The notes under the pieces are model-generated. The model saw nothing but the letters and a program-made list of their open reading frames with translations. It searched no databases and was not told the origin of the DNA. From Ga0077560 sp046330435 (GTDB taxonomy: Bacteria > Actinomycetota > Thermoleophilia > Miltoncostaeales > Miltoncostaeaceae), in NCBI GenBank assembly GCA_046330435.1, contig JAXLST010000015.1:82765-146764 (forward strand): a DNA stretch of 64,000 bases, written 5' to 3'. Below are positions 43,100 through 50,553 of this stretch, one piece after another. The first letter of the stretch is position 1. Every line of letters begins with the position of its first letter. A program made the position numbers and the translations under genes.

Positions 43100-43631
43100 G
43101 GCCCAGGACGAGGCGCACCGCCGCCGGGAGGTCCGCCGCCACCGCGGGCGCGTCCCGCACCTCCCGCTCCAGGGTCACCGGGGTGGGCACCAGCACCGCC
43201 CGGGCGCCGCGGCGCGCCGCCAACGTCGGCGCCGATGTCGCCGATCACCACGCACTCCCCAGTTCGACGCCCAGCAGCGCCGCGACCCGCAGCACCAGCC
43301 CGGCCGCCGGCTTGCGGCACGGGCAGCCGTCCCCCGGCGCGTGGGGGCAGACGCACCACGGCCCCAGGGGGCCCAGCAGCTCCTCGACCCGCGCGTTGAC
43401 CGCCCGCACGGCGTCCATGTCCAGCATCCCGCGCGCCACGCCGCTCTGGTTGCTCACCACGGCGGTCCGCAGCCCCGCCGCCCGCACGGCGTCGAGCGCC
43501 TCCCGGGCACCGGGCATCGGCCGCACCAGGGCCGGGTCGCCGTTGTACGGCACGTCCTGCACCAGCGTCCCGTCCCTGTCGAAGAGCACGGCCCGCACCC
43601 GCGTCCCGCCACCGGCACCGTCGGTTCGCAT
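43089..43631 (-). pseudogene. gmhB: GmhB-like D,D-heptose 1,7-bisphosphate phosphatase, interrupted by indels
   Basis: From the ATG at 43631: HAD motif I VLFDRDGTLVQD, motif II VVSNQSGVARG, and the zinc-binding CVCPHAPGDGCPCRKP loop specific to GmhB. The frame then breaks near 43257 (C4 run where five are needed) and again at the AA of 43222-43223 (one too many); with both fixed it reads ECVVIGDIGADVAAARRGARAVLV and ends at 43089. The indels compensate, so error is likely. It removes the C7 phosphate between the two HldE steps, completing the heptose pathway with the 38.1-40.1 kb genes. Confidence 0.8.
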
Positions 43632-43644
43632 CGCACCTCGCGAG

Positions 43645-43669
43645 GTTTCCTGCGCCCGGCCCGGGGTAC
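43645..43669 (+). promoter_or_regulatory. SigB/SigF-type promoter for the sigma/anti-sigma operon
   Basis: GTTT, 15 bases, GGGTAC, ten bases before the GTG at 43680 (16 before the ATG at 43686). It is the classical form of the motif and implies that the sigma factor drives its own operon. Confidence 0.72.
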
Positions 43670-43679
43670 GGCGGGTCGC

Positions 43680-44414
43680 GTGACGATGATCTCCAGCGCG
43701 TCGAGCTCGCAAACCAGCGCCCCGTCGAACTCACGCGAGCGGGAGCAGCTCATCGTCGAGCACCTCCCGCTCGTGCGGGCGCTGGCGCGCCGCTACGCGA
43801 ACCGCGGCGAACCCCTCGACGACCTGGAGCAGGCCGGCACGATCGGCCTCATCAAGGCCGTCGACCGGTTCGACCCGGCGAAGGGCACCGACTTCAGGTC
43901 GTTCGCCACCCCCACCATCCTGGGGGAGATCCGGCGGCACTTCCGCGACCGCACCTGGGCGGTGCGCGTCGCGCGCGGGCTCAAGGACGACTACTCCAAG
44001 GTGGTCACCACCTCGGGGGCGCTCACCACGCGCCTGGGCCGCACGCCCAGCGTCGCCGAGATCGCGAAGGAGGCGGACCTCACCGAGGAGGACGTCCTGG
44101 ACGCGATCGCCGCGCACACCGCCTACCGGCCGCGGTCCCTCTCGCACCCGCCGCCGTCCCGCGAGGACGAGGCGCCGTTCGAGATCCCCGTGGAGGAGGA
44201 GGGCTACGACACCGCGGAGGGCCGCCACACCCTGCAGCAGGGCCTGGCCTGCCTGCCGGCCCGGGAGCGGGTGATCCTGCACCTGCGGTTCGAGAAGGGC
44301 CTCATCCAGTCCGAGATCGCCGAGATCGTGGGCATCTCCCAGATGCACGTCTCGCGTCTCATATCCCGCAGCCTCGAGACGCTCCGGAGGGTCGCCGAGG
44401 AGGGCCGGCCGTGA
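43680..44414 (+). CDS. RNA polymerase sigma factor, SigB/SigF/SigG family
   Basis: 244 residues from GTG 43680 (or ATG 43686, six bases later). Region 2: EHLPLVRALARRYANRGEPLDDLEQAGTIGLIKAVDRFDP and FRSFATPTILGEIRRHFRDRTWAVRV; region 3: LTTRLGRTPSVAEIAKEADL; region 4: LPARERVILHLRFEKGLIQSEIAEIVGISQMHVSRLISR (ranges about 30-110, 115-190, 195-240). This is the stress/sporulation branch regulated by RsbW-type kinases. The next gene is such a kinase, with a 4-base overlap. It is the obvious candidate to read the repeated GTTT/GGG(A/T)A promoters. Confidence 0.93.
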   Translation: MTMISSASSSQTSAPSNSREREQLIVEHLPLVRALARRYANRGEPLDDLEQAGTIGLIKAVDRFDPAKGTDFRSFATPTILGEIRRHFRDRTWAVRVARGLKDDYSKVVTTSGALTTRLGRTPSVAEIAKEADLTEEDVLDAIAAHTAYRPRSLSHPPPSREDEAPFEIPVEEEGYDTAEGRHTLQQGLACLPARERVILHLRFEKGLIQSEIAEIVGISQMHVSRLISRSLETLRRVAEEGRP

Positions 44415-44845
44415 CGCCGTGGGCGGCGGCGCGCACCGCGCCCGCCCCCGTGGACGTGCTGGTCCCGGCCGCACCGGCGAGCCTGGCGCCCATCCGCCGG
44501 GCGGTCACCGCGTTCGCCGCCTCCCTGGGCCTCACGCCCGAGCGGCTCGAGGACGTGGCGGTGGCGCTCACCGAGGCGTGCACCAACGTCGTCGTGCACG
44601 CGTACGGCGATGCGGATGGCGAGGGCGTCATCGAGGTGCGCGCGTGGGCGGACGACCGGGACCTGCGGGTGACGGTGCGCGACGAGGGACGCGGCCTGGT
44701 GCCGCGCCTGCGCCACACCAGCCCGGGCCTGCGCCTGGGCCTGCAGATGATCGCCGCGCTCGCGGACGAGGTGAACTTCGGTGCGGAGGAGGGCGGGGGA
44801 ACCTCCGTCCGCATGGCGTTCCGCCTGCCTCAGTCCGGGCGGTAG
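44411..44845 (+). CDS. rsbW: RsbW-like anti-sigma factor/serine kinase
   Basis: 144 residues, GTG overlapping the sigma stop by four bases. GHKL domain: RLEDVAVALTEACTNVVVHAYG (N box), VRDEGRGLVPR (G1), GLRLGLQMIAALADEV (G2). It should hold the neighbouring sigma factor inactive and phosphorylate STAS partners. No RsbV gene lies in this operon, so antagonists must come from elsewhere, for example the STAS genes at 22.9 or 58.7 kb. Confidence 0.9.
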   Translation: MTPWAAARTAPAPVDVLVPAAPASLAPIRRAVTAFAASLGLTPERLEDVAVALTEACTNVVVHAYGDADGEGVIEVRAWADDRDLRVTVRDEGRGLVPRLRHTSPGLRLGLQMIAALADEVNFGAEEGGGTSVRMAFRLPQSGR

Positions 44846-45327
44846 TCCTCCAGGAGGGCGTCGTCCGGCTCCGGCCGGCCCACGGCGGGGGCGCCGCCCT
44901 CGCCGGGGTAGAGCGCGCCCGGCATGTCGATGTCCGGCTCCCCGGCGCCCTCCTGCGGGTCGGCCACCAGGTCCGGGTCGTCCGGCGCCTCGCCGGTCGC
45001 CATGGGGATGGCGGACAGGTCCTCCCGCGGCTCCGGCTCGTCCAGGGGCGTGGTGAGCTCCTCTCCCTCGTCGTCGTACGACCCGGGGGCCGGCGCCCGC
45101 AGGTCCTCCGGGCCCTCCCCGGTGCGCAGCCGGTGCAGCCGCTGCTCCAGCTGCTCGATGATGCCGAGCGTCCGCTCGCGGTCCTCCAGCTCGGATGCCG
45201 AGTCGGCCTGGTGCTGGTCGGCGTCGGAGAGCTCGCCGGCGGCCTCGCGCTCGGACGTGCCCGCCATGCCGGCCCGCAGCTCCGCGATGCGCCGCTCCAG
45301 GCGCTCCGCCTCGTCGGTGGGTGCCAT
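44830..45327 (-). CDS. DksA/TraR-like coiled-coil acidic protein lacking the zinc finger
   Basis: 165 residues with AGGAGG upstream. The first 75 residues form a coiled coil, and GELSDADQHQADSASELEDRE resembles the SELS-Y-D-NHPAD-x-(A/G)-(S/T)-E-x2-xRE stretch of TraR/DksA/YteA proteins. The four zinc-finger cysteines that should follow are absent; instead there is an acidic, proline-rich tail. It may bind RNA polymerase differently or be unrelated to transcription. It is the last of a minus-strand group after the oxidoreductase. Confidence 0.62.
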   Translation of the reverse strand: MAPTDEAERLERRIAELRAGMAGTSEREAAGELSDADQHQADSASELEDRERTLGIIEQLEQRLHRLRTGEGPEDLRAPAPGSYDDEGEELTTPLDEPEPREDLSAIPMATGEAPDDPDLVADPQEGAGEPDIDMPGALYPGEGGAPAVGRPEPDDALLEDYRPD

Positions 45328-45350
45328 GGGTCCTCCTGTGTCGTCGGGGG

Positions 45351-46859
45351 TCAGGGTCCGTCGGCCGGGGCGAGGGGCCGCAGGGCGGGTCCCTCCAGCA
45401 CCGTGCCGTCGTCGGCGAACCGCGACCCGTGGCACGGGCAGTCCCAGGTCTCGTCCGCGTCGTTCCACCGCACCACGCATCCCAGATGGGTGCAGACGGC
45501 GGACACGCGCATCACGGTGCCGTCGGGGCGGCGGCGCTCCGCCACCGGGGCGGCGTGGCCGCGCACCGCGGCGTCCGGCGCATCCTGCGGTGACCGGATG
45601 CGGTCGGCCAGGATGCGCAGGCCGAGCTTGGCGTTGTGGGCGGCCACGGCGGCGGTGCCGCCCGGGCCGCCGCGCAGCAGGCGGGGCGCGTACCAGCGGG
45701 CCCACTCGTTGGGGCGTCCCAGGGCCGCGTCGGCCATCAGCGCGCCCGCGAGCGTGCCGTTGCTCATGCCCCAGCCGCCGAACCCGGTGGCGGCGAACAG
45801 CCCGTGCTCGAGCGGCCCGATGTGCGGGACCCCGTCCAGGGAGTACGCGTCCTGCACGGCCCACCGGTGGCGGATCTCCCCCACCGCGTAGCGGGCGCGC
45901 ATCCACCGCTCCAGGCGCGCCTCCAGCGCGGCGCGGTCCACCCGCGCCCCGGTCTCGTGCGACTCCCCGCTCACGACCAGCAGCTGCTCGCCGTCACCGC
46001 GGGCGATGCGCAGCGAGTGGTCGGGCGTCTCGGTGCTCACGTAGGTGGCCTCGTCGAGGTGCCACTCGCCCTCGGCGGGGGGTGCGGCCAGCACGTGGGC
46101 CATCCGCATGCCCACCCGGCCCCACAGGGCGCCGCGCGCGAGGAACGGCACGTGCGTCGCCACGATCACCGACCGTCCGGTGACCGTGCCCAGGGGGGTG
46201 CGGACGCGCCAGCCGGCGGAGGCGGCATCGGTGATGCCGTCCGCCTGGACCTCCTCGGCGATCACGGCTCCGGCGTCGCGGGCCGCGGCGGCGAGGCCGC
46301 GGACGTACCGCACGGGGTCGAACCGGTACTGGCCGCGGTACCGGACGGCGCCGCCCGCCGTGCTGAACGGCAGCGGCGTCTCGCCCTCGAACGCCGCGGG
46401 GAGGCCCAGGCCGGCCGCGGCGGCGCCCTCGGCGCGCATGTCGTTCCACTCCAGGCCGCTCACCGAGTACACCCAGTGGTCGGTCTCGACCAGGTCGCAG
46501 TCGATGCCCTGGGCCATCGCGGTGCGCGCGGTCTCCTCCACCGCCCAGCGCTGGGACTCCGCGTACGCGCGGGCCAGGTCCGGGTCGTGGTCGCGCATCG
46601 CGGCGTACCGACGGCCGTGGCCGGCTGTGACCTTGGCGGTCGTCCGCCCGGTCGTTACGCCCGCGATGCGTCCCCGTTCGATCAGCAGCACCGACGCACC
46701 GGCGCCGGCGCAGCGGTGGGCGGCGGTCACCCCGGCGATCCCGCCGCCCAGCACCACCACGTCGGCCCGCGCGGGCAGCGCGGCCGGCCGTGGCCCCGGC
46801 CCGCCGTCATGCGCGAGCCAGAGCGACGTGCGCCCGCCGGTGGCGGCCGCGGTGCTCAT
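45351..46859 (-). CDS. FAD-dependent oxidoreductase with C-terminal Rieske domain
   Basis: 502 residues. DAO-type FAD fold: VVVLGGGIAGVTAAHRCAGAGASVLLIE at the N-terminus and ATGFGGWGMSNGTLAGALMAD near residue 370. The C-terminal Rieske [2Fe-2S] domain has both ligand pairs, CTHLGC and CPCHGSRF. This two-domain architecture occurs in many stress-associated bacterial oxidoreductases of unknown substrate. It is coupled by ATGA to a 45-residue acidic protein, which is in turn coupled to a ferritin-like protein, suggesting a redox or iron stress role. Confidence 0.92.
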   Translation of the reverse strand: MSTAAATGGRTSLWLAHDGGPGPRPAALPARADVVVLGGGIAGVTAAHRCAGAGASVLLIERGRIAGVTTGRTTAKVTAGHGRRYAAMRDHDPDLARAYAESQRWAVEETARTAMAQGIDCDLVETDHWVYSVSGLEWNDMRAEGAAAAGLGLPAAFEGETPLPFSTAGGAVRYRGQYRFDPVRYVRGLAAAARDAGAVIAEEVQADGITDAASAGWRVRTPLGTVTGRSVIVATHVPFLARGALWGRVGMRMAHVLAAPPAEGEWHLDEATYVSTETPDHSLRIARGDGEQLLVVSGESHETGARVDRAALEARLERWMRARYAVGEIRHRWAVQDAYSLDGVPHIGPLEHGLFAATGFGGWGMSNGTLAGALMADAALGRPNEWARWYAPRLLRGGPGGTAAVAAHNAKLGLRILADRIRSPQDAPDAAVRGHAAPVAERRRPDGTVMRVSAVCTHLGCVVRWNDADETWDCPCHGSRFADDGTVLEGPALRPLAPADGP

Positions 46860-46993
46860 TCCTCCCGCTCACCCTCGCGCACCTCCGGCGACGCGTCCTC
46901 CCGGACGCGCCCCGGCTCGACGGCGTGCTCGCGCTCTGCGCGCTCCAGCTCCTCCCGCTCCTCGCGGTCACCGCCGGTTCCGGTCCCGGTCAT
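46856..46993 (-). CDS. Small charged protein (45 aa)
   Basis: Starts MTGTGTGGDREEREELERAE and is almost all Glu, Arg and Asp, so probably disordered or a lone helix. Overlaps the ferritin-like gene's stop by four bases upstream and the oxidoreductase start by four downstream. The tight spacing is the main evidence that it is real. Function unknown. Confidence 0.55.
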   Translation of the reverse strand: MTGTGTGGDREEREELERAEREHAVEPGRVREDASPEVREGEREE

Positions 46994-47484
46994 GCGAGCA
47001 CGCCCTCCTCGCGCAGGCTGTCGTGCACCGCGGTGTCCCAGCAGCCGTCCAGGAAGCGCGCCATGTCCTCCTCCTCCGCGCGGTTCCGGCGCGCGACGTC
47101 CACCGTGCGGGTGTCCCCCGCGAGCGTCGCGACGCGCTCCAGCAGCTGGTACGCGGCGATCTCGCCGTGCTCGGTCACGTACGCGTCCCGGACGTTCCGG
47201 CCGGCCTTCTCGCCGCGCACCTGGTCGAGGACGCCCTTCATGGCGGCGCCGGCCTTCGCGGCGGCGTCCTTCACACCCGAGGACGAGGCCCCATGTCCCT
47301 CCAGGCACCCCTCGAGGCGCTCGATCTGGTGGCGGGTCTCCTCCTCGTGGCGCTCGATGCGCATCCGGAGCTTCTCGTCCCCGGTGCTCTCCCGCATCGA
47401 GGTGAGCATCGTCGCGACGTTCCGTTCCATCGCGAGCGCGTCCTGCAGGTAGTCCACGAGCTTGTCGGTCACGGTCTCGGGCAT
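46990..47484 (-). CDS. DUF892/YciE-like ferritin-like protein
   Basis: 164 residues, four-helix type: DKLVDYLQDALAMERNVATML, RMRIERHEEETRHQIERLEGCL, DAYVTEHGEIAAYQLLERVA, EEEDMARFLDGCWD. Acidic and histidine ligands occur in the pattern ME...H-E and E-H...E, consistent with a di-iron site. Relatives (YciE/YciF) are stress-induced. It leads the three-gene group with the oxidoreductase. No SigB-type promoter is seen in the 72 bases upstream. Confidence 0.82.
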   Translation of the reverse strand: MPETVTDKLVDYLQDALAMERNVATMLTSMRESTGDEKLRMRIERHEEETRHQIERLEGCLEGHGASSSGVKDAAAKAGAAMKGVLDQVRGEKAGRNVRDAYVTEHGEIAAYQLLERVATLAGDTRTVDVARRNRAEEEDMARFLDGCWDTAVHDSLREEGVLA

Positions 47485-47519
47485 GCGGTGTCCTTTCCGT
47501 CGGGTCGTGCGGGGGACGG

Positions 47520-47547
47520 CCGGGACCCGGCGCGTGCCGGGCCCCGG
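47520..47547 (-). terminator. Hairpin after the SRPBCC gene
   Basis: CCGGGACCCGGC pairs with GCCGGGCCCCGG (one mismatch) around a 4-base loop, ten bases past the SRPBCC stop on the minus strand. It separates that gene from the ferritin-like unit. Confidence 0.55.
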
Positions 47548-47556
47548 TCCGCCGGG

Positions 47557-48471
47557 TCAGATGCGGTCGCCGCGCTCCCGCCGCAGCCGCTCGGCCTCGT
47601 CCTCCTCCATGGCCGCCCGCGTCTCCGGGGTCGGGCCCTCGGTGATGTCGCGGCCCGGGTTCACTCCGCCGTAGCCCTCGCCCTCCGAGCGCCGCATCGC
47701 CTCGCGGGTCTCGGGCGTGGGGCCCTCGGTCACGTCGTGGACCTCGCGCTCGGTGCCGATGTCGGTGCGGGTGCCGCAGGTCCGGTCGCCGGTCATCCCG
47801 GTGTCGTCGCGGATGTCGTCGTCCATGGTGATCGCCTCCGGTTCGCCGTAGGTCCCGCCCTGCGGCGGGATGGGGTCCGTGATCTGCTCGGAGATGGTGT
47901 TCTCGCCGTAGGCGCCGCTGCCGTAGGTGCCCTCGGAGATCGTCTCCGCGCCGCCCGGGCCGGTCGCCCGCGTGCCCATCCCGGTGCCCGGCTCGAAGCC
48001 GCCGCCCCCGGTGGGCTGCCCGCCGTGGACCTCGCCGCGCCAGCCGCCGCTGGGGGCGCCGCGGGACTCGATCATCTCCCGGAACCGCTCCAGGTCGTTC
48101 TTGGCGCGCCGGCCCGCCATGCCGAGCCAGTCGCCGATCTTCTCGACCGTCCCCTCGGGCTCGTGGTCGAGCTGGAGGTGGATCTTCGTGCGGTCGCCGC
48201 CGACGGGCTCGAAGTGCACGGCCCCCGCGTTGCGGTAGCCGCCGGTCGCCCGCCAGGCGATCACGCGCTCCGGCACCTGCTCGGTGATCTCGGCGTCCCA
48301 CTCCTTGGTGTCGCCGGCCACGCTCGCGCGCCAGTGCAGATGGGTGTCGTCCAGCTGGCGGACCTCCTCCACGCCCTCCATGAAGCGGGGGAACTCCTCG
48401 AACTGGGTCCATTGGTCGTAGGCGGCCCGCACGGGCACGCCCACCTCGATGGTCTCCTCGATGGTCGACAT
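47557..48471 (-). CDS. SRPBCC (polyketide cyclase/dehydrase-like) protein with repeat tail
   Basis: 304 residues. The SRPBCC domain (about 1-145) reads IEETIEVGVPVRAAYDQWTQFEEFPRFMEGVEEV, WDAEITEQVPERVIAWRATGG and a final helix ERFREMIE; it forms a hydrophobic ligand pocket. The remaining 160 residues are low-complexity and rich in Gly, Thr and Glu, with two exact-pattern repeats (DVTEGPTPETREAM and DITEGPTPETRAAM). It is typical of actinobacterial stress loci, and a perfect SigB-type promoter lies upstream. Confidence 0.85.
   Translation of the reverse strand: MSTIEETIEVGVPVRAAYDQWTQFEEFPRFMEGVEEVRQLDDTHLHWRASVAGDTKEWDAEITEQVPERVIAWRATGGYRNAGAVHFEPVGGDRTKIHLQLDHEPEGTVEKIGDWLGMAGRRAKNDLERFREMIESRGAPSGGWRGEVHGGQPTGGGGFEPGTGMGTRATGPGGAETISEGTYGSGAYGENTISEQITDPIPPQGGTYGEPEAITMDDDIRDDTGMTGDRTCGTRTDIGTEREVHDVTEGPTPETREAMRRSEGEGYGGVNPGRDITEGPTPETRAAMEEDEAERLRRERGDRI
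47608..47736 (-). repeat. Tandem-like 14-residue repeat in the SRPBCC tail
   Basis: Two copies of D(V/I)TEGPTPETR(E/A)AM, encoded at 47695-47736 and 47608-47649, 15 residues apart. Likely a short linear motif or disordered spacer; no function assigned. Confidence 0.7.
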
Positions 48472-48506
48472 GCGTCGGCCTCCTCCGTGTCGGTCAGTGG
48501 GCGGGT

Positions 48507-48531
48507 GTTCCCGTGCGCAGGCCCCGGAAAC
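48507..48531 (-). promoter_or_regulatory. SigB/SigF-type promoter for the SRPBCC gene
   Basis: Minus strand: GTTTCC...GGGAAC, 15-base spacer, perfect; the -10 ends 35 bases before the ATG. Confidence 0.74.
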
Positions 48532-48545
48532 GCCGCCCGGGTGCC

Positions 48546-48570
48546 GTTTCCGGGACGGCGGAAGGGGAAT
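48546..48570 (+). promoter_or_regulatory. SigB/SigF-type promoter for the 48610 gene
   Basis: GTTTCC...GGGAAT, 15-base spacer; the -10 ends 39 bases before the ATG. Only 14 bases separate it from the divergent promoter. Confidence 0.72.
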
Positions 48571-48609
48571 GCGCCCCCGCATGGATCCGCATCGGGCGAG
48601 GGGGACGAC

Positions 48610-48939
48610 ATGACCGATTCCGAGCCGCGCTTCGAGGGCGCCGAGGACCCGCGCGTCGGCATCACCGGGGTGCACCGCTGGTACCGATTCCGCCGTTCCG
48701 ACGGCACGACGGCGCGGGTGGGGATCACCCAGGAGGCCGCGGCCGCCCGGCGCTCCGGGGGCGACGACGACGACGCGATCGACGAGTGGGTGATCGCGAC
48801 GGGCCGGCGCATCCTGGCCGACCGCCCCGGCGACGCCACCAACGAGGTGGTGCTCGACGTGCCGTCCGGCAGGGCCTCCGCCCCGGACCGGGACCTCTGG
48901 AAGGGCAACACCCTCCGGGAGCCCGATCCGGGGGACTGA
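48610..48939 (+). CDS. Hypothetical stress protein, paralogue of the 28764 gene
   Basis: 109 residues, no known family. Shares GITGVHRWYRFR and a DEWVIATGRRIL helix with the 28764 product. An acidic run of Asp residues sits in the middle. Soluble. It faces the SRPBCC gene across a divergent pair of stress promoters. Confidence 0.7.
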   Translation: MTDSEPRFEGAEDPRVGITGVHRWYRFRRSDGTTARVGITQEAAAARRSGGDDDDAIDEWVIATGRRILADRPGDATNEVVLDVPSGRASAPDRDLWKGNTLREPDPGD

Positions 48940-48942
48940 GGA

Positions 48943-49542
48943 TCAGGCGGGCGGGTACCCCTCCCGCCCCAGCAGCGCGGCCAGGTGCACCGCGTTCACC
49001 GCGGCGGTGCGCGTGGTGCCGGCCGTGGTCTGCGGGGTCTCCGGCAGGTCCCTGAAGTCGGTGCGGCCCATGGCCTCCCCCACCCAGTAGGTGACGCCGG
49101 CCGCCGGGATCGTGAAGCCCACGTCGTTGAGCGCCTGGAACAGCTCGGCGCTGGTGTGGTGGGCGCCGTCCTCGTTGCCCACCACGGCGACCACGGCGAC
49201 CTTCCCGTAGGCCGGGGTCCGGCCCGCGTCGTCGGTCTCACCGAGGAACGCGTCCATGCGCTCCAGGACCCGCTTGCAGACGCTGGACGGCTGGCCCATC
49301 CAGATGGGCGTGCCCAGCACCAGGATGTCGGCCTCCACCACCGCCCGCCGCAGCCGCGGCCACTCGTCGCCGTCGCCCAGGTCCGACTCGACCCCGGGCG
49401 GCACGTGCAGGTCGGCGACCCGGTGGATCTCCCCGTCCACCCCCAGGGAGCGCAGCTCGCCCAGGACCTGGGTGAGCAGCAGCTCGCAGCTGGACGGGGC
49501 GGGGGACGCCTTGAGCGTGCAGTTCAGCGCGACGGCCCTCAT
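48943..49542 (-). CDS. NADPH-dependent FMN reductase/flavodoxin-like protein
   Basis: 199 residues. Flavodoxin fold: RAVALNCTLKASPAPSSCELLL (the phosphate loop), ADILVLGTPIWMGQPSSVCKRVLERMDAFLG (the typical PIW/Y motif), and VVAVVGNEDGAHHTSAELFQALNDVG. It would carry FMN and reduce quinones or similar. It overlaps the upstream zinc-ribbon-like gene by four bases, so they are one transcript. Confidence 0.87.
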   Translation of the reverse strand: MRAVALNCTLKASPAPSSCELLLTQVLGELRSLGVDGEIHRVADLHVPPGVESDLGDGDEWPRLRRAVVEADILVLGTPIWMGQPSSVCKRVLERMDAFLGETDDAGRTPAYGKVAVVAVVGNEDGAHHTSAELFQALNDVGFTIPAAGVTYWVGEAMGRTDFRDLPETPQTTAGTTRTAAVNAVHLAALLGREGYPPA

Positions 49543-49748
49543 ACGGTGCCGCCGCCACCGCACGCCCGGCAGGTCACGGGCACCAGGCCCTCGCCGTTGC
49601 GCGCCTGCACGTGGATGCGGCCGGCGCCCCAGCACATCGCGCAGAACGAGGTGGCCGGGACGGGCCGCCTGGGAGGCGGTGCCGGGGGGACCACCGGCGA
49701 TCGATGACGGCGGACGCCCGTGGGGCGGGTCATGCGCGGCTCCAGCAT
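49539..49748 (-). CDS. Small zinc-ribbon-like protein (69 aa)
   Basis: ATG with AAGGAG. A basic, proline-rich N-terminus is followed by FCAMCWGAG and TCRACGGGG, i.e. two CxxC pairs that could form a zinc ribbon like those of DnaJ-type CxxCxGxG repeats. Coupled to the flavodoxin-like gene. A weak promoter-like element (GTTT-N15-GGGGGA) lies at 49801-49825 on the minus strand. Function unknown. Confidence 0.62.
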   Translation of the reverse strand: MLEPRMTRPTGVRRHRSPVVPPAPPPRRPVPATSFCAMCWGAGRIHVQARNGEGLVPVTCRACGGGGTV

Positions 49749-49864
49749 GGTTCGGCTCCTTCTCGCATCGGTCCGGGACGTGCCCGGCGTGGCCGCTCAC
49801 TCCCCCGCCCCAATCCATGCGAAACCCGGTACGTGCGCCGGGCGACGCCCCGCGGCGGCTCCGT

Positions 49865-49889
49865 GTTTCCGGGGGGTGCCAGGGGGCAC
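49865..49889 (+). promoter_or_regulatory. Weak SigB/SigF-type promoter candidate for the DUF378 gene
   Basis: GTTT, 15 bases, GGGCAC; the -10 is off consensus. It ends 48 bases before the ATG at 49938. Confidence 0.4.
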
Positions 49890-49937
49890 AACTGCTCTCC
49901 GACCGCACACCCCACGCACAGAGCGGAGACCGCCCTC

Positions 49938-50183
49938 ATGAAATTCCTCGACCCCCTCACGCTGCTGCTGATCGTCGTCGGCGGCATCAACTGGGGCCTC
50001 GTCGGCCTCGCGGAGTTCGACCTCGTCGCATGGATCTGCGGCGGCCTGGACTTCGGCGAGACCAACGTCGCGTCCCGGATCATCTACCTGCTCGTGGGCG
50101 TCGCCGCGCTCTACTGGCTGGTGCGCCTGCCCACCATGTTCACGAGCCGTTCCTCGCGGTACCGCGAGGAGTCGCTGGCGTAA
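49938..50183 (+). CDS. DUF378 family membrane protein
   Basis: 81 residues. LTLLLIVVGGINWGLVGLAEFDLV and IIYLLVGVAALYWLVRL are the two conserved membrane helices of DUF378, with the signature GGINWGL. Widespread small inner-membrane proteins of unknown function. It is followed 11 bases later by a further small membrane gene. Confidence 0.88.
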   Translation: MKFLDPLTLLLIVVGGINWGLVGLAEFDLVAWICGGLDFGETNVASRIIYLLVGVAALYWLVRLPTMFTSRSSRYREESLA

Positions 50184-50194
50184 GGAGGCCCCGC

Positions 50195-50553
50195 ATGTCC
50201 ACGTCCCGTCACGAGCCGGCCCGGCCGAACGTCGAGCCGCACGAGGAGACCCTCCACCGCGTGGAGGAGGAGCAACGCGGGTGCCGTCCGCAGCGGCCAT
50301 GAACTGGACCGCGACCCCAGCACCCGGACGAGGTTCACCTGGATCCTCATCGGGACACGCCGCCGCCGCCGCGGTGGTGGGCTTCCTCGTCACGTTCCTG
50401 GTGACCGGGTTCATCCGGGGTTGGGAGCCCGGGTTCCACGCGGGCCTGGCGGGCGGGCTCGTCCTCGCCGTCATCGCCGCGCTCCTGCTCGCCGAGGGCG
50501 AGGACGGGCGCATCGCGCGCTGGGTGGGCCGCCGCCTGGACGGCGGACGGTGA
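50195..50553 (+). pseudogene. Small membrane protein split by two frameshifts
   Basis: A strong AAGGAGG precedes the ATG at 50195. The first frame reads HEPARPNVEPHEETLHRVEE, the second (from about 50289) HELDRDPSTRTRFTWILIG, the third (from about 50360) VVGFLVTFLVTGFIRGWEPG and GEDGRIARWVGRRLDGG. Each piece is sensible only joined, giving about 118 residues with a soluble N-terminus and two membrane helices. The indels fall near 50275-50288 and in the CGCCGCCGCCGC run at 50358-50371. Its C-terminus resembles the 57869 protein. Confidence 0.68.
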
